From: Fasciola hepatica
Lineage: Eukaryota > Platyhelminthes > Trematoda > Plagiorchiida > Fasciolidae
Length of the DNA: 64,000 nt
NCBI GenBank assembly: GCA_948099385.1
Contig: CANUEZ040000151.1
Coordinates: 4,968,001-5,032,000 of the forward strand
Reading direction: 5' to 3'
The stretch's first letter is position 1; every line of letters starts with the position of its first letter. Below, in pieces: positions 22,078-34,321 of the stretch. The translations under genes and the position numbers were made by a program. Under the pieces are notes generated by a model. It did not search any database, had not been told where the DNA came from, and was given only the letters and a program-made list of their open reading frames with translations.

Positions 22078-22950
22078 ATGATCCACTATGATAACCCGCC
22101 GTGAAAAAATCACTTGAATTTTCCCGAGCCAATTCTACACGTTTTGATCTACCCCCACCTACCTCTCCCAATCACAAATATTTTTATCCTAGCACTCCAA
22201 TGTTCTTTGCTCCTGTTCCCCGCATATCTATTTACATACATATATACATACATGTATATATATATATATGCATACATACACTTGCTCTGTTTCCTGAACT
22301 TCATTTCCGCTATTTCTCGTGCTATCATCCCGCTGACCCTAATGATATGCGTCCATTCTTTCTATACCTGTTCCTCACATTTACCATATCCAATGTCCTG
22401 AAATCATTTCTGCCATCTATACCACCCTTCACCTCTTTCGTGCTCGACACTTGTTCTACTTTGAGTTTTGTGCCCTGACCGCTAACCGCCCACTGCAGTG
22501 TTGCAAAGCTTTATTACTATCTAGTCCCTATCAATCGATCCCTCTTTGTTCTCCACCGTCTCCGCCACCGTAGTTTCCCATATAAATTTCTAGCTTCCCT
22601 CAATCACATCTGTCAGTTTACAGATATCCCCACTTGGGCCAGTCAGGCCCTCCAGCTGACCATAAACCTCAAATCCACGGGGCATCCATTTGAATCCGCT
22701 CTTGGGTTCTTGTAAACTCTCCACATTATTCTTCAATGTGCATACATTCTTCATTATCTCTTTCCTGAGCCTGTCAATCCCACTTTTGTCATGCATATTT
22801 CTACTGTTTCACGAATTTTGTCTGTTCATTCCATCGCTTGTAAACACCTGATCAAGCGGCTAGCAAGCCTCGGGCACCCGAGAAATGACCCATTTTTATT
22901 ATTATTACTTTTATTATTATAAACTTTATTATTATTATCATTATTTTTAC
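20998..22950 (+). mobile_element. LINE-Q 3' region, 5'-truncated plus-strand copy
   Basis: This stretch starts abruptly inside the LINE-Q 3' UTR and ends at GGGCACCCGAGAAATGACC (about 22870-22890), followed by an ATT-rich tail to about 22950. It is pyrimidine-rich, with a short TA run near 22256. Bases 20998-22077 match the minus-strand LINE-Q almost perfectly, while 22093-22870 are closest to the copy at 39978-40815. Open frames here (119, 125 and 75 codons) recur in the other copies because the DNA does. They lack motifs and are best seen as accidental. Confidence 0.8.
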
Positions 22951-23721
22951 CGACCTGAGCAGCCCCTACTTATTGACTCACTTTATTGTGTCCATCTACA
23001 CCAAAACGTTCGTACAACGTAGCTGGCTTTTTTCCAACCGTGGATGTAGGTGCGCCTTATTGCCATTGGATTACCTCCTCGTCGGGACGAGTCTCAGTAA
23101 GGGCAACTCTCGAGGTCTGAGAGATCTCCTTGGTCTTGCTGTAAGCGTTAATTTTCAGGAGAGTATTCTTTAGAATACTTCTCACTTCAGCGCGCGGAGT
23201 GCTGTGTTCCTAATCATCCAACTGTTTTTGTTCCTTCAAGGCCACTGTAAGGTTCCTTGTTTAGCGCTTCATTCTTCCGCTTGAAACTTCGCACCGGCTT
23301 GTGTGCGGAAAATTGGAATGCCAGCACACTCCGTTACTCTGGTTTCATTCTGAACCTTAACTGTGCCGAAGACTGTCACTAGTTCTTGGCTTCTTTCTGG
23401 GGCCTGAAGAGTTTCGGTCCATCGTCTACAAGTCTTCGGTAGGCGCTACACCACGGCGAGGTTTTTGTAAATTTCGCTAATTTTTCATATTGGTTATTCT
23501 AGGAATATTTCACCAGCAACCTATATTAAACCTTTCACCATCGCCATATTTAGGAAATCCACACCTTATCCAAACTAATAGTCCCTCAGAATTCGTGTGA
23601 GCAACCCAGAGTTAGCTACAAAAATAAAACAGCCGTAGCTATTCTTACCCGCCCCTGGGTTGTATGTCCGCTAGTCACCATCATAGATCATAACGCCCTC
23701 CACAAATATTCTGTAAAAGAA
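22951..23721 (+). other. Interval before LINE-T ORF1, possible 5' UTR
   Basis: About 770 bp without a recognised gene. It directly precedes the ORF1 start and may include the 5' UTR of LINE-T. No promoter element was identified. Confidence 0.35.
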
Positions 23722-24882
23722 ATGGCCAGATCAACGAGCAAACGCTCTCAACCAATGGCTTCTCGCTCCACAGCAAATCAGAAACTCAAAAGACCTGAAC
23801 ACATAGATACCCTCAATATGATAGAAATATTTGGGGAAGCCAGTAGAAGGGCCAGTGCCATTGAAAGTAACTTGGCAAGTATGTCTACCCAGATTTCATC
23901 GGTTGATAATATGTTATCAAAACTAACACCGCTAATCTACCTTCTTGGGCCCCCGGCACTCCCTAATTTCCAAAAACCAATAGCAGTTAGTCAGTTTCTT
24001 GACTCCGTGGCATCGGAAATCCTGCGACGGCTGCAGATTGCAAAAAATGCAGTTGTCTTCAACATCCTTGATCGGCTAGACATAACAGTGGTTAAATATA
24101 CTATCTTTCAAGCCGCGAGCATGGCCCAATCTCCATGCCACTGCAGAAGACTAAGAAAAAGGTCACAGAAGCACTCTTGTCCTCTTCTATTCCAATTTTG
24201 TGATGAAAAAATCGCTAGAGAATTCATCACTCAACAGCGTATAGTCTCAACTGCTTCACAGTCTAGATCAATCAAGATACAAGCTGAAAGGAGGCCACTA
24301 CAAAGAGAAGTGATAAGATGTGCGGCTATAATTCCTAATCACATGGGCATTAAGATGCAGAAGTCAACCTCTTCCCCAGACACTGTACCCAGGATCAACA
24401 AAACCCCTCACTCTTCTACCCCTAAAAGATCCACAGGGTTAGTTGATCTAGACGAATCTTTCCCCGCCTCCCCGCAGCTACCCCAGCCAAAATGGCAACA
24501 CTTACCGACAACACCTACGGGCCCATCCCAGGAGGGTCCTCACATTACGCCTCCAGCTCCGATCGACTTTTCCACGGGACTTCCAGTTCCCAATGAAATA
24601 AAACCTGCATCACTAATATCTGTCCCCATAGGTTTCGTTGAAAAACTGGAAAAAAAGCCCAAGCGTGCCACTCGCATGCCACGTATGTCGCTGACAATAA
24701 TCAATTGTCCAGAAGAGAGGGTTAACGAGAGGTTAGTTGCCACGGCTACGTCTCCGTGCAGGCAAACGATACGGGGATGCATGAAAAGTGACAGTGATCG
24801 TTCGTTCTCCAGACCAAATTCGGCACCGGCCGACTTCCCTCATTTGGGATACCCTCGCATCTCTCAGCATACGAAAAAATAG
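23722..24882 (+). CDS. LINE-T ORF1 protein, intact
   Basis: This uninterrupted 386-codon frame starts at ATG in AGAAATGGCC. ORF1 proteins of non-LTR elements bind the element RNA and form the ribonucleoprotein. The N-terminus is basic (MARSTSKRS). Residues 30-105 look helical. A conserved core VVFNILDR (111-118) and CHCRRLRKRSQKHSCPLLFQF (139-159) is shared with the minus-strand LINE-Q ORF1 (FNVPDR, CHCRRLRTKSQRHSCPLL). Those Cys and His residues could bind metal, which is inference. Residues 210-300 are Pro/Ser/Thr-rich. An endonuclease follows about 470 bases downstream on the same strand, the usual ORF1-ORF2 order. I cannot name the domain family. Confidence 0.7.
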   Translation: MARSTSKRSQPMASRSTANQKLKRPEHIDTLNMIEIFGEASRRASAIESNLASMSTQISSVDNMLSKLTPLIYLLGPPALPNFQKPIAVSQFLDSVASEILRRLQIAKNAVVFNILDRLDITVVKYTIFQAASMAQSPCHCRRLRKRSQKHSCPLLFQFCDEKIAREFITQQRIVSTASQSRSIKIQAERRPLQREVIRCAAIIPNHMGIKMQKSTSSPDTVPRINKTPHSSTPKRSTGLVDLDESFPASPQLPQPKWQHLPTTPTGPSQEGPHITPPAPIDFSTGLPVPNEIKPASLISVPIGFVEKLEKKPKRATRMPRMSLTIINCPEERVNERLVATATSPCRQTIRGCMKSDSDRSFSRPNSAPADFPHLGYPRISQHTKK

Positions 24883-25349
24883 CACTTCCAAGGTGATGGT
24901 ACAACAACAATAGGACCATACCCGTAATAGAAATAGATGGTTAGATGAGCGAACTGCTTTCGTACCTAACTCCGGACCAATAGAACCTTCCCATCAGCTT
25001 AATCTCCCATTATTTCCATCCTTCCTACCTCCCACTCCGTTAAACTATCCGAACGCATCGCATATCTTCCCATCTGCCAGCGGGTACCCCATATCTAGCC
25101 AAAGTGCCTATTTTTTTCCATACGCACCGTGGGCACAACATGGCCCCATAACCAAATTAAGCCTCGTATGAACTGTTCTAATCAGACGTATAGTAGTGTA
25201 ATACCTAATACCCTGTCATTTAATATTCTACATGCAGACCCAAGTCCTCCCTTTGCGAATGGCAACTAAAGCGGGCTTGCATTCTGCGCTGATTATTCTT
25301 TCCAGGGTAAATGCAGCGGTCAACGAACGATAAGTACTAATATCAATGA
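24883..25349 (+). other. LINE-T ORF1-ORF2 interval
   Basis: About 470 bp between ORF1 and the first legible endonuclease residues. There are no long frames. It may hold the decayed start of ORF2. Confidence 0.4.
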
Positions 25350-26510
25350 TGACGTCAGAAGCACTGGAACTTTCACATCGCTATTGGTCAATGCAGGCTC
25401 GATTAGGAACAAAATCTAATACATACGATCAGCTGCACTAACAGACGTTTGTGGCTTTATTTTAGTGACGGAATCTTGGTTATCGGACCCCTATCTAGTA
25501 GAGGACTTTGGGGTATGCGGCAACAAATCCATCAGCAATGGCAGAACACATCAACGTGGTGGAAGCTGTCTGGTGTATGTAAAGGAAACTCTCAGAGCGA
25601 CAAGCTTACAGCATTCCATCCTAGACGGCGTTGTCGACTCTGTATGGCTAAACTTTGAAGTCAAACGTCGAGAACTGATACTAGGTTGCGTACATTGTCC
25701 GCCTAGATGTGGTCCTGATAGCTTCCAGCAAATTATAGAGTCTTTCAACTTAATTAGCGATCTTAAAGTAGGCCCAAAATTGATATCTGGTGACTTCAAT
25801 GCACCAGAAATATGCTGGACATCACTCACAGCCCTACTTTACTAGCTACAGTTTTTGAACGCAATTCGCCTAGGAGGATGGAGGCAGCACCTCACGTCCC
25901 CAACCAGACGCGACCACACTCTTGACTTAATCTTGTCACTAGGATTAACCCGAGTTATAGCAAAGATTCAGAATAACCTACCCGGGAGTGATCACGCAAC
26001 TGTCCACTGCTGCTTCAGAAAGCCAATAAAGGATAAATATCCGACACCCCCGCATAAACCATATCATAAGGCTAATTGGAATATACTACATTCTCTGATT
26101 CGCAGCCAAAATTGGGACACCTCCTTTTTAAGAACAAATCCCCAGCTCGTGACAGATCAAATTTACTCTATCTTTGAACGATGCCTCAACCGAGTAACCT
26201 CACACAAGGGATGTCAATCCGCCTTAAAGAAAATAAACTGTCTTGTCTCAACTTGAAGTTAAGTAGACTCTAAAGCGTTTATCTTAAAACAAGGAACTTT
26301 TTACTGTTTATCCAGTTAAATCTTTTGGCTGAAATGATAAAAATGTACTCCGAGAGTGAAATGATACAACAGGAACTCAGGGCCTTACTTGATTCCAAGA
26401 AAGTCGAGATTCTTGCAAAACTGATGAAGTCGAGGAACCCCAAAAAACTTCATCTATCTCTTCTTTCCCTTTCAATAACACGTGCTTCGACAAACCGCTG
26501 GACATAGCAG
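25350..26510 (+). pseudogene. LINE-T ORF2: apurinic-type endonuclease and linker, broken
   Basis: The endonuclease nicks target DNA for LINE insertion. Readable parts in order are an N-terminal NAGSIRNK, the catalytic-Glu block TESWLS (near 25470), RGGSCLVYVK, SGDFNAPEI (near 25790) and PGSDHATVHC (near 25985). These are the hallmark motifs of the exonuclease-endonuclease-phosphatase fold in LINEs. Stops interrupt it at about 25419 and at TAG 25843-25845, both in the same frame, and again at 26256. The linker segment QQELRALLDSKKVEILAKL (about 26370-26420) resembles one on the minus strand at 45141-44970. The RT is missing: at about 26640 the sequence passes into the 3' region of the opposing LINE-Q. 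Confidence 0.8.
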
Positions 26511-27566
26511 AAGCGCTGAACACGTTTTTTGCTTCTACCTTATGTATATACAAGAGCAGCGGAAGTAATAACAATGGGGTCCTAGAAAGCAAATCTCAGT
26601 CATTGGGAGGGGTAGGTAAGGTTAGATCGAATGTTTGTAGAACTAAGTTCGGAAAATTGTGGTAAATAACCTTCATGACAGAAGCACATGGTGGCCCAAC
26701 AGAGAGAGAGAAATAGAATGCGAAAGCATAGAAGTGATGGAGACTGTGAGGAGCAGTTCATGGAAGAGTGGAGGTGAAGGATAGGATCGAAAAGAAGGGG
26801 TAAGAACGGGTCTAATTATTTGATTATTGCAGGTGCGACATCTGGTGACGGACTAGAGGAATCGGGTAGTGACAGATCAAACGGTCTGGAACTGTAAACA
26901 AAACATCATGACGTAACGTTGTCTTTTCAGTGGGTGGAACGTGGAAAAACAGACCACACTGAAAGGCACACAACAAACGTCTTTGGCCCAATTAAGGATA
27001 TCTGAAAACTGTCAGGCACGCATGAAGGGGGCTAGAAATTGATGTGGGAAAGGGTTGTAACGGGAGACAACGGAGAAAAAAGAAGAATCTGTGGTTACGG
27101 ATGAGATAGTAGTCATGCCATGCTACTCTGCAGTAGTTAGTCGGAAGACAGGGCACAAAACTCATCGAAGAACGGGTAGCGAACATTGAAAGAAGTGAAG
27201 GGTGGTGCAAATGGCAAGTATGATCTGTAGGGACTTGACATGGTTAATATGAGGTGCAGATGTAAAAAGAGTGGAAGCATATCATGAGGGTCAGCGGGAA
27301 GGTAGCATGAGAAGTAGCCGGCGAATAAGTACAGGATGCAGTGCAAATGTATACATGCATATATATATATACATGTTTATATATATATGCATATGTATAT
27401 AAGTTCATAAATAGGTATGCGAGGAGCAGGAGCAAAGAGCAATGGATTATTAGGAGAAAAAAATATTTGCGACTGGAAGAGGGAGATAGGGCTGGTTTAA
27501 TGTGTGTACGATTGACTCGGAGGAATTCAGACGAATTTTTCATGATGGTATAACATGGTGGATCAA

Positions 27567-28646
27567 CTGGGAGAAGATTGGAGGAGCGCAGGAGTGATGC
27601 CGGCTGTGAAGAGCAGATCATATACGAGGGAAGATGAAAGAGAGGATCGGAGAGAATAGGCATGGATGGGTCTAACTATTTGATCAACGCAGGTACGACA
27701 TGTGATGACGGATCAAAGGAATCGAGTGGTGACAGGTCAAACGATTTGTAATTGTCAAAGAAGATCATGACGTAACGTTGTCTTTACAATCGGTTGAACA
27801 GAGAAAAGCAGACCAAACTAAAAAGCGCACAGATGCCTGTGGCGAGCAATATACGGAACAGGAGATGAGAGCAATGGCCAAAGAGACAGTTGAGACATGA
27901 CCAATCAAATCGTTCTACTACAGGTGAAACGCGAAAGAGGCAGATAAGAAAGAAGCAGGAAGTACCGGGCCAGGTAAGTTAGTAACCAAACAAAGGGCTC
28001 AGGAAATGAATGCGCGGCGGAGTTGGGGCAAAAAAACTGGAGAGCTGCGTGCCAGCAGTCAACTGAACGGGTGGATTGAGCAGAAGAATGCTAATCCTGG
28101 TACTGCCTAACGGGAAGAACGACAGAGGAATCTTGGAGCCAAGGAAGGAAAATATGTTGGTGGTGATTAGATAACATATACGACTGTATACGACGCAAAG
28201 TTTGGAGCGGCAAGTTCTAATATGAGGATTGGTCATGGGTGCGGGTGTGACTGGTGCGTGATGGCCTTTGGTATGGGGAGAGAGAACAATGAGGGATTCA
28301 ACAAAACAGCAGGCGGTGAGGTATGGGAATGCCTTCAATGGGCGTTAGAACCATGGGGTGATAAAAAGTGAACAGAGGCTGGAAGCCGGCAATGACAGCA
28401 GGTGGACAAAATAAACATTGGCGAGCGTTGACAGAGAAGAGTGGTAGGACGATAGTGATGCAATGCAATGAGAGGTGACATGGTGAGAGGCGATAGGAGC
28501 AAGGACAGAATGGGTAGGTATGCATATTGCGGTAGAACGACGAAAATGGTTAGTGCCAACGGATGAAAAGAACTTTAGGTGAGCGTACCGTGGTGGAAGA
28601 AGGATGGGGATCATGCAACTCTCGGCGGACAGTATTGGATGCGGTA
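27567..28646 (-). repeat. Right arm of the 1080-bp near-identical inverted repeat
   Basis: Reverse complement of 20998-22077; it lies in the 3' UTR of minus-strand LINE-Q. The 119-codon frame inside it (28338-27979) is identical to that at 21306-21665, as follows from the DNA identity. Confidence 0.85.
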
Positions 28647-28649
28647 TTC

Positions 28650-28960
28650 GGAAGATATTTAGAGCGTGCAATCCGCAACCGGTGCTAGTGGGTGGAACTG
28701 GCCGTGCGCTGGGCACCCAACCTAAAAACGCTTCGTGAGTTGAACACAGGGGGTGTGATCCACCAGTCTAATTGCGCTCGCACATCGTTGCAAACGTCCT
28801 GCACGCCCGATGTGCGTCGGCCATAGCGGTGGATCTGACCGCGCCCCGCACTGTTGGTAGTAGCACTAGTGGTCATTGATAACTGGACAGGGGGCAGAGA
28901 CCGCAATAGGTGTGTGATCCAGATTCAGTTGGCCAGGTTGTTAGACCATGGAGAGTAAGG
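28650..28960 (-). repeat. Conserved LINE 3' block, LINE-Q copy
   Basis: Reverse complement of the block at 9100-9290, with long exact runs such as GGCCGACGCACATCGGGCGT. The adjacent CCGCAACCGGTGCT end is also shared with the copies at 42264 and 47458. Confidence 0.8.
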
Positions 28961-29449
28961 CCAACGGGAACAGCAGGCAGTAGACGACCGTGTAACAATA
29001 TCATCCAAGGGCACCTGCCCGGGAGATGATCGGTACAGTGCCCGAAGTGATTGACCGTTCTCAGGAATCACTCGATAGGGAAAGAGATAGAAAAGCGCAA
29101 TCTGGGTGTGCCCAAGCTAAGGAGCAACGGATACTGAAGAGAGAAAATAAAAATGATGGATAACAGATGAAATTGAGTGAGCATCTGGGTTATCTTAAGA
29201 AGAAAGTAGGTAAGTTCGCTATGGATCAGGGATGGCAACCGCCCTTGTTCGCGACACACGAAAAAGGGGGAGTGTCGGGCGTGGGGTGTACCTAGTGGCC
29301 TGTGGCGCAGAGGTAGTATGGTTTCAATGTGTTGCCTCTTTCAGAGGCCAGACGGGTGGCGAGGAACTCAATGGTGAGCAATATGGCATTAGTAACTGTG
29401 AGGTATAACACAAGTACGCGCTTAGAAGCGAGCACTGAGGGGGCACTGC

Positions 29450-30900
29450 GTCAGCAAAAGGGGAGCTTATTCCAGATTTTGGAATAGGCTGACAGAAAGA
29501 ATCGGTACTTTAGACTGACATTGAAATGAGCAATAGGAATAGAGAAGACACGATGTCGGTTGGAGTAGGAGCAGTGGGCAGCGAATCAGATAGAATAAGA
29601 GGTGTAGACTTGATTATGGATTAGCTCAAAGGGAAAAACTAGGTTGAGCCTAATGCGACGAATCCACAGAGGCTCACTTTGTAGGAGCTTACAGAGCTAG
29701 CGGCATGTTAGGGCTATGGATACGCCCAACAGAGTTTTGGTGAAAATGTGCCGAACGTTCTCGAGATACAACAGAGGAACGTGGACGGAGGTTGAAGGTA
29801 ATGGGACAATATTCTAGGAGTGGTCCTACATGTGAGAGGTACATGGAGAGGCGACTGGCCGGTAGTAAGAAACACCAATGGATCAGGCCTAGGGTTCGTT
29901 TAGCTTTAGCGATTTGGAACGATGCCTGTTCTGAGAAGTAAAAGAAACAAGAGTATCGTACGCCAAGATCAGCAACCATGGGGTGCAGGGGGATGGGCAG
30001 GCCGTCCAGGCAAATTTGGTCGGGCGTTACAGTGCACTTGTAAGGTAGGAGGAAGCTATTTCCCGCAGAGAATTTCATGAACCGCGAGACGCACCAAGTT
30101 TAGAGAACGGGTAAGTCACGCGATATTTTGCACAGAGTCACGGATAGGTCATTAGGGAGGGAGGATGGCACTATTTTTATATCGTCGACAAAGAGGAAAG
30201 GAGTGCCTTGTCGAATAGAAGAGAAAACGTCATTGATATAAATAAGGAATAGTGAAGGGCCCAGGACACTGCCCTGGATGACGCCGCTAATAACTGGTTT
30301 GGCGGAAGATAAGTGGCCGTCAACGAGCACAGCTTGTGATCTGTGAGAGAGATACGAGGATAGCCAGGAGAAGAGAAGGTCAGTAATATCGAGAGATCAG
30401 ATTTTGGCTAACCGATGCACATGGGGAACACGGACAAAAGCCTTAGATATTTTGAGGTACAGGACGATTACAGAGTTGCCGGCGTCTGCAGCAGACGATA
30501 GGACATTGAGAAAGTCAAGCTGGCGGGAAGAGCAGGAACGGGAATTCAAGAATCCATGCTGATCAGGGTTCAGCAGGTTGTTGGATAAGAGGTACTGGAC
30601 AATGTGTTTTTTGATAATTATATCCATGATTTTGCAGACTACTGCGGTGTGAATAATGGGCTGATAGTTACCTGGGTCGTGTAGTGCACCCTTTTTGAAG
30701 CGCGGGACTATGACAGAGGATTTTTACTGACGTGGGACGAAACTGTGAAGCATGGAGTTTGTATATACACAAAGTGACAATAAAGGGAGGCCAGGATCAC
30801 CGAAACAAAGGAGGGTCGGTGGGAAATTATCTGGTCCCGGTTTTGGGGACGGTTTTATAGAGGAAACCGATTTTCCAATTTTTAGATGAGTAAAGGGAAT
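29450..30900 (-). pseudogene. LINE-Q reverse transcriptase, broken
   Basis: In minus-strand order the readable segments are LLNPDQHGFLNSRSCSSRQL (near 30570), a decayed FDxVPH box, SGVIQGSVLGPSLFLIYIND (near 30270), PFLFVDDIKIV (near 30190), MKFSAGNSFLLPYKCTVTPD (30078 on), the thumb, and SAYSKIWNKLP at about 29490-29460. The catalytic box is FVDD instead of FADD, and the copy at 39.1 kb shares this change. Stops separate the three main frames (30627-30397, 30330-30100, 30078-29689). Family: CR1/Jockey-type non-LTR RT, by motif. Confidence 0.85.
29473..30244 (-). repeat. Arm of a 772-bp near-identical inverted repeat (RT region)
   Basis: Pairs with 39106-39877 (sum 69350) without net indels. 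I saw only a handful of differences, such as three around 29527-29595. Identity falls clearly on both sides. Confidence 0.8.
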
Positions 30901-31399
30901 TGATGAATGGGAGGCAGAGGTGCAGGGATGGATTGTAGGAGGGGTAATACCAGGACAGTCTATAAGAGAGGAAGAGGAGTGCTCATTGGAGGCCTCAGAA
31001 ATGGATGCTGGAGTATAAGCGGTAGATAAGCCACAGATGAGGAATTTGGGAGAGGTATGATTGGAGCGATTGGACCTTTTACTAGGCAGTTTGAGCAGGA
31101 AGCCAGTTTTGTTTGGGTGTGCTAGGGCGATGGTCTTTTACTTTCTTAGATGTGGATCGGCCATGCAACGCAGTTTCCGTTGTAGCTGGTTTATGCGCAG
31201 AATAATTGTAAATTCGTATGATCTTGCAAATGTGAGTTGCAGCCTAGACAGTTTACGCTCTAAAAGTGACAGGCATGAGCTGCTGGGCTAGAGGCGTAAA
31301 TCGGCACATGGGTTGGCGGTACTTGAGCAGTGTAGGAGGTTGGAGTAGAGAGAGTTAATAGAGATGAGGAGATCGGAGGAAAGAGAAAATGTGTCCCAG

Positions 31400-32100
31400 T
31401 TAAGTTAACGGATTACCACTGGCACTAGGGGCCAGTTACAGGAACGGTAGGAAGTCGGAACAGGGAGAGAAGATTGCAACGGATGAGAACAGCTGAAGCA
31501 GCTGAGCTTGCACCTGACAATTCGGTGGTCACTACCCGGGAAGTGATCAGTAATTTGGGTGGTCTTATCAGGAACATCACTGAAGAATACCAGGTTCAAG
31601 ATGTTGTTCCCCCTAGTAGGGCAGGAGACGCGTTGGGCCCATCCACCAAGACGGACACGGGAAACAAGGTGAAGAGGGCGGTAGGGCTAGTGTAAGAGGA
31701 CCAGCATACAGAAAGAGGGTTAGAGTCACCCGCGATAACTTTTGCACTGGCAGGATAGTCATGAGCAGCAATAAAGACACCCACGGCAGAGTCACGTTTG
31801 GCTGGCTTCAGACCCGGGGGGAAGTAGACGCAACCAAGAAGGCCGTTCTGGCCGGAGGCGTAAATAAATAGCCATAACGAATCCTCAATAAGGAGAAGAT
31901 TGGGGTGGTCAATAACATTAGCGCGTATAGTGCATTTGACAAAGGCTAAACAGCCCTCTCCACGCCTGGACTGGCGGGTATTCGAGAAGCACAGACACCC
32001 AGCTATGCAAACAAGGTCAGACGAGGCGTCATCCGACAGCCAGGATTCAGTTACTTGTATAATGTCAGCGTTTTAGGCAAATGCCAGAGATCACAGGTGC
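31400..32100 (-). pseudogene. LINE-Q endonuclease remnant
   Basis: Minus-strand traces are KVIAGDSNPLSVCWSS (the GDFN block with Phe replaced by Ser, near 31730) and DHFPGSDHRIVRCKL (near 31540). The frames are short and interrupted. Their position between ORF1 and RT fits ORF2. Confidence 0.7.
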
Positions 32101-33838
32101 TATAGTTTTTTATTTATTGTTCGAGCGTTGATAAGAACTAGTGGGACGGAGTTCATTGTCCGTGGATGCCAGGTGCAAGACTGCTGGGATAGCTGTGGCA
32201 ATAGTATTTGGGTCTCGGTGGGGATAGAGCATCAGTAGAAGTAGGAGGGCGAGCAGTGTTGGGTGGGGGTGGGAAATAGGCAAAACGTTGGCATGAGGCC
32301 TCGCCTATCGCTGTGTGTGATCAATACGATGGGCGTTCAACACACCGCTGATGTGAGCCTTGGGGGTGTCACGTCGTACAGGGGGAGGGGGCACGATATG
32401 GCAAAGTGAGAGATTAAGAATGTCTGTCGAAGCGGGGTGGATAGGAGGGAGTGCAGGGTGTAGGATACTATAGGACATGACATCGAGAGTGGAGTGGTCA
32501 ATTTAGTAAGCCCTTGGAGGTTTATCGATATGGTCCGTGGTGCAGCTAGTGATGTGGCCACGGGTGTGTAGGGCACCGGTCAAGAAAAGAAACGATATCT
32601 TGACTGCAAGTAGCCTACCCGTTGAGAAGAGTCCGTATAAGACCGGTATATCGGCGTGGGGGCGGAGATATGTGGAAGAATAACTTGGAAGTATTGTGGA
32701 GTGGAGGGCGGGTAGGGATTGGAAATATTTGGAAAGGTTTGGAGGCTTATGAGGGGCAGGAGAGCCGGTATATGGGGAGGTGGGGCCAGGAGGCGGGATA
32801 CAGGTACGAACCTGGAGTATCTGCTAGGGTACGTACGTGGTACTTCGGGGCTAGATGAGGGTTGGCGGAGGGGAGCAGAGGGGAACAGCGGGGGCATTCT
32901 GGGGCTATAGTATGGAGGGTTGGTGTCTGGAGGGTAGGAAAGGATATAGGATGGCAGCGGAGATGGAGGACTGGTGTGCCCCGTTCGATCAGAGAGAGGG
33001 AAAGACAGTGGAAGATGGTGTGAGGCAGCGGAAGGGTGAGTGGCACTTGCATGTCTCTGAAGGTTACTCCTACTTAAAGGGATGATGGCGTCAGATGAAT
33101 CTGCATAGTGGCCCAGCTGGTTTCCACCTGAAGGTTCCGGGAGTACGCTTCAGGAAAAAGCCGAGTGAGATTGGGGGGTAATTGGTGGGGTGATTGCTTG
33201 AACAAGTTCGGACCTAGTGGGAGTACCAGGCAGGCTCGTGAGGATTAGAGCAGCACTTATGAGGATAACAAGAAAGTGTCGCGGCTGAGCTAGCAGCCGG
33301 TAGGTAGTTGGTAGAGTAATTAAAACGAGAGCGGTGGTTGACAACACTTGTCAACGGCTCGGAGGACGGACTGGAAGTAGTACGACGAGGGCTGATGGTT
33401 GTACCATAGTCTTGTCTTGGCTCTGAGGCTATGATGGGGGAGCGGGAGTTTATAAATGAATTAGCTTCGGGGTTATGGTTGGGGAGTGAGAGCTACTGGA
33501 GGTAGAGGCTACTGTGGGAGGCGGTAGAAAAGAGCGGTTGTGTGGAAGCCGATCCGGGATTGGGGAGTTCGACATATCTAGGTCGACAGTTTGCAGGTAG
33601 GCAGGGTGAGGCGCTGTGCTCGCCTTTGACTTCTTGCCGGTGGAGCATTGGGTAACCTTCGTGTCGCTTCCAGTGGGGTCAGCCTGCACGGCCAAGGCAG
33701 GGTTGCTTCTCAGTGGGCGAAGTATTTCCCGCTGAGGGGGGTTTTATCAGGGAACATCTTGATGTCCCCATACGGCGAAATAGCAGCAATTGTCAACTTG
33801 TTGCTAATGAACTCTCCAACTTTTACGTCGCTCATGAA

Positions 33839-34321
33839 TCAGGATAGTAGGGGGCAACTATGTCGCTGGGACTTTGTACGTAGCCTCCTGCAATGGCATC
33901 TATAGTGAGCCATATTGCACGAACTCAGTATGTTGTGTCTCGCTAGGGAATGCAGTAAGCGGTCTGGAACATTAAAAACCGCTGCGTTCTTAGAGTTGGT
34001 AATGCGGTGGTATATTTTAGTGGAAACATAGTCGAGGAGGTGTACCACCGAGACCAAGTCCCCGGGCGATGTAACGGCTACAGGATCAAGGAGAGTAACC
34101 AGGGGTGGAATCTGTGAAAGGATTTCATCAATCAGCTCGACTTTGTTTCCAAGTTCGACGAAAGTCTGCTTAAGGCCATTTGGACTATTAGAAGCTTCAC
34201 CTTTGACGGTAACGAGGGCGACAGAGCACGGCCTGGTTTTTGTGAAAGGTTGGGTGTGTTTGGATTCGCCGGCTTTAGCAATACGGATTTTCCGAGCACT
34301 GGTTGGGGACCGAGATGGCAT
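33839..34321 (-). pseudogene. LINE-Q ORF1, truncated by a stop
   Basis: The start is chosen at the Met beginning MPSRSPTSARKIR because it matches the basic start of LINE-T ORF1. The frame opens 30 bases earlier but adds only hydrophobic residues. The core NAAVFNVPDR and CHCRRLRTKSQRHSCPLL aligns with LINE-T ORF1, where the next residues are FQF; here a stop follows CPLLS. Downstream frames (33695-33450) keep the Pro/Ser/Thr-rich character of the ORF1 C-terminus, so the stop looks like a secondary lesion. Confidence 0.7.

Noticed and set aside
22101..22478. 125-codon frame with a Tyr/Ile run
   Set aside because: The run is translated TA microsatellite; related copies keep no consistent frame.
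29302..29320. tRNA-like A box (TGGCGCAGAGGTAG) suggesting a tRNA or SINE head
   Set aside because: No B box at the right distance and no cloverleaf can be drawn; it lies inside the LINE-Q 3' region.
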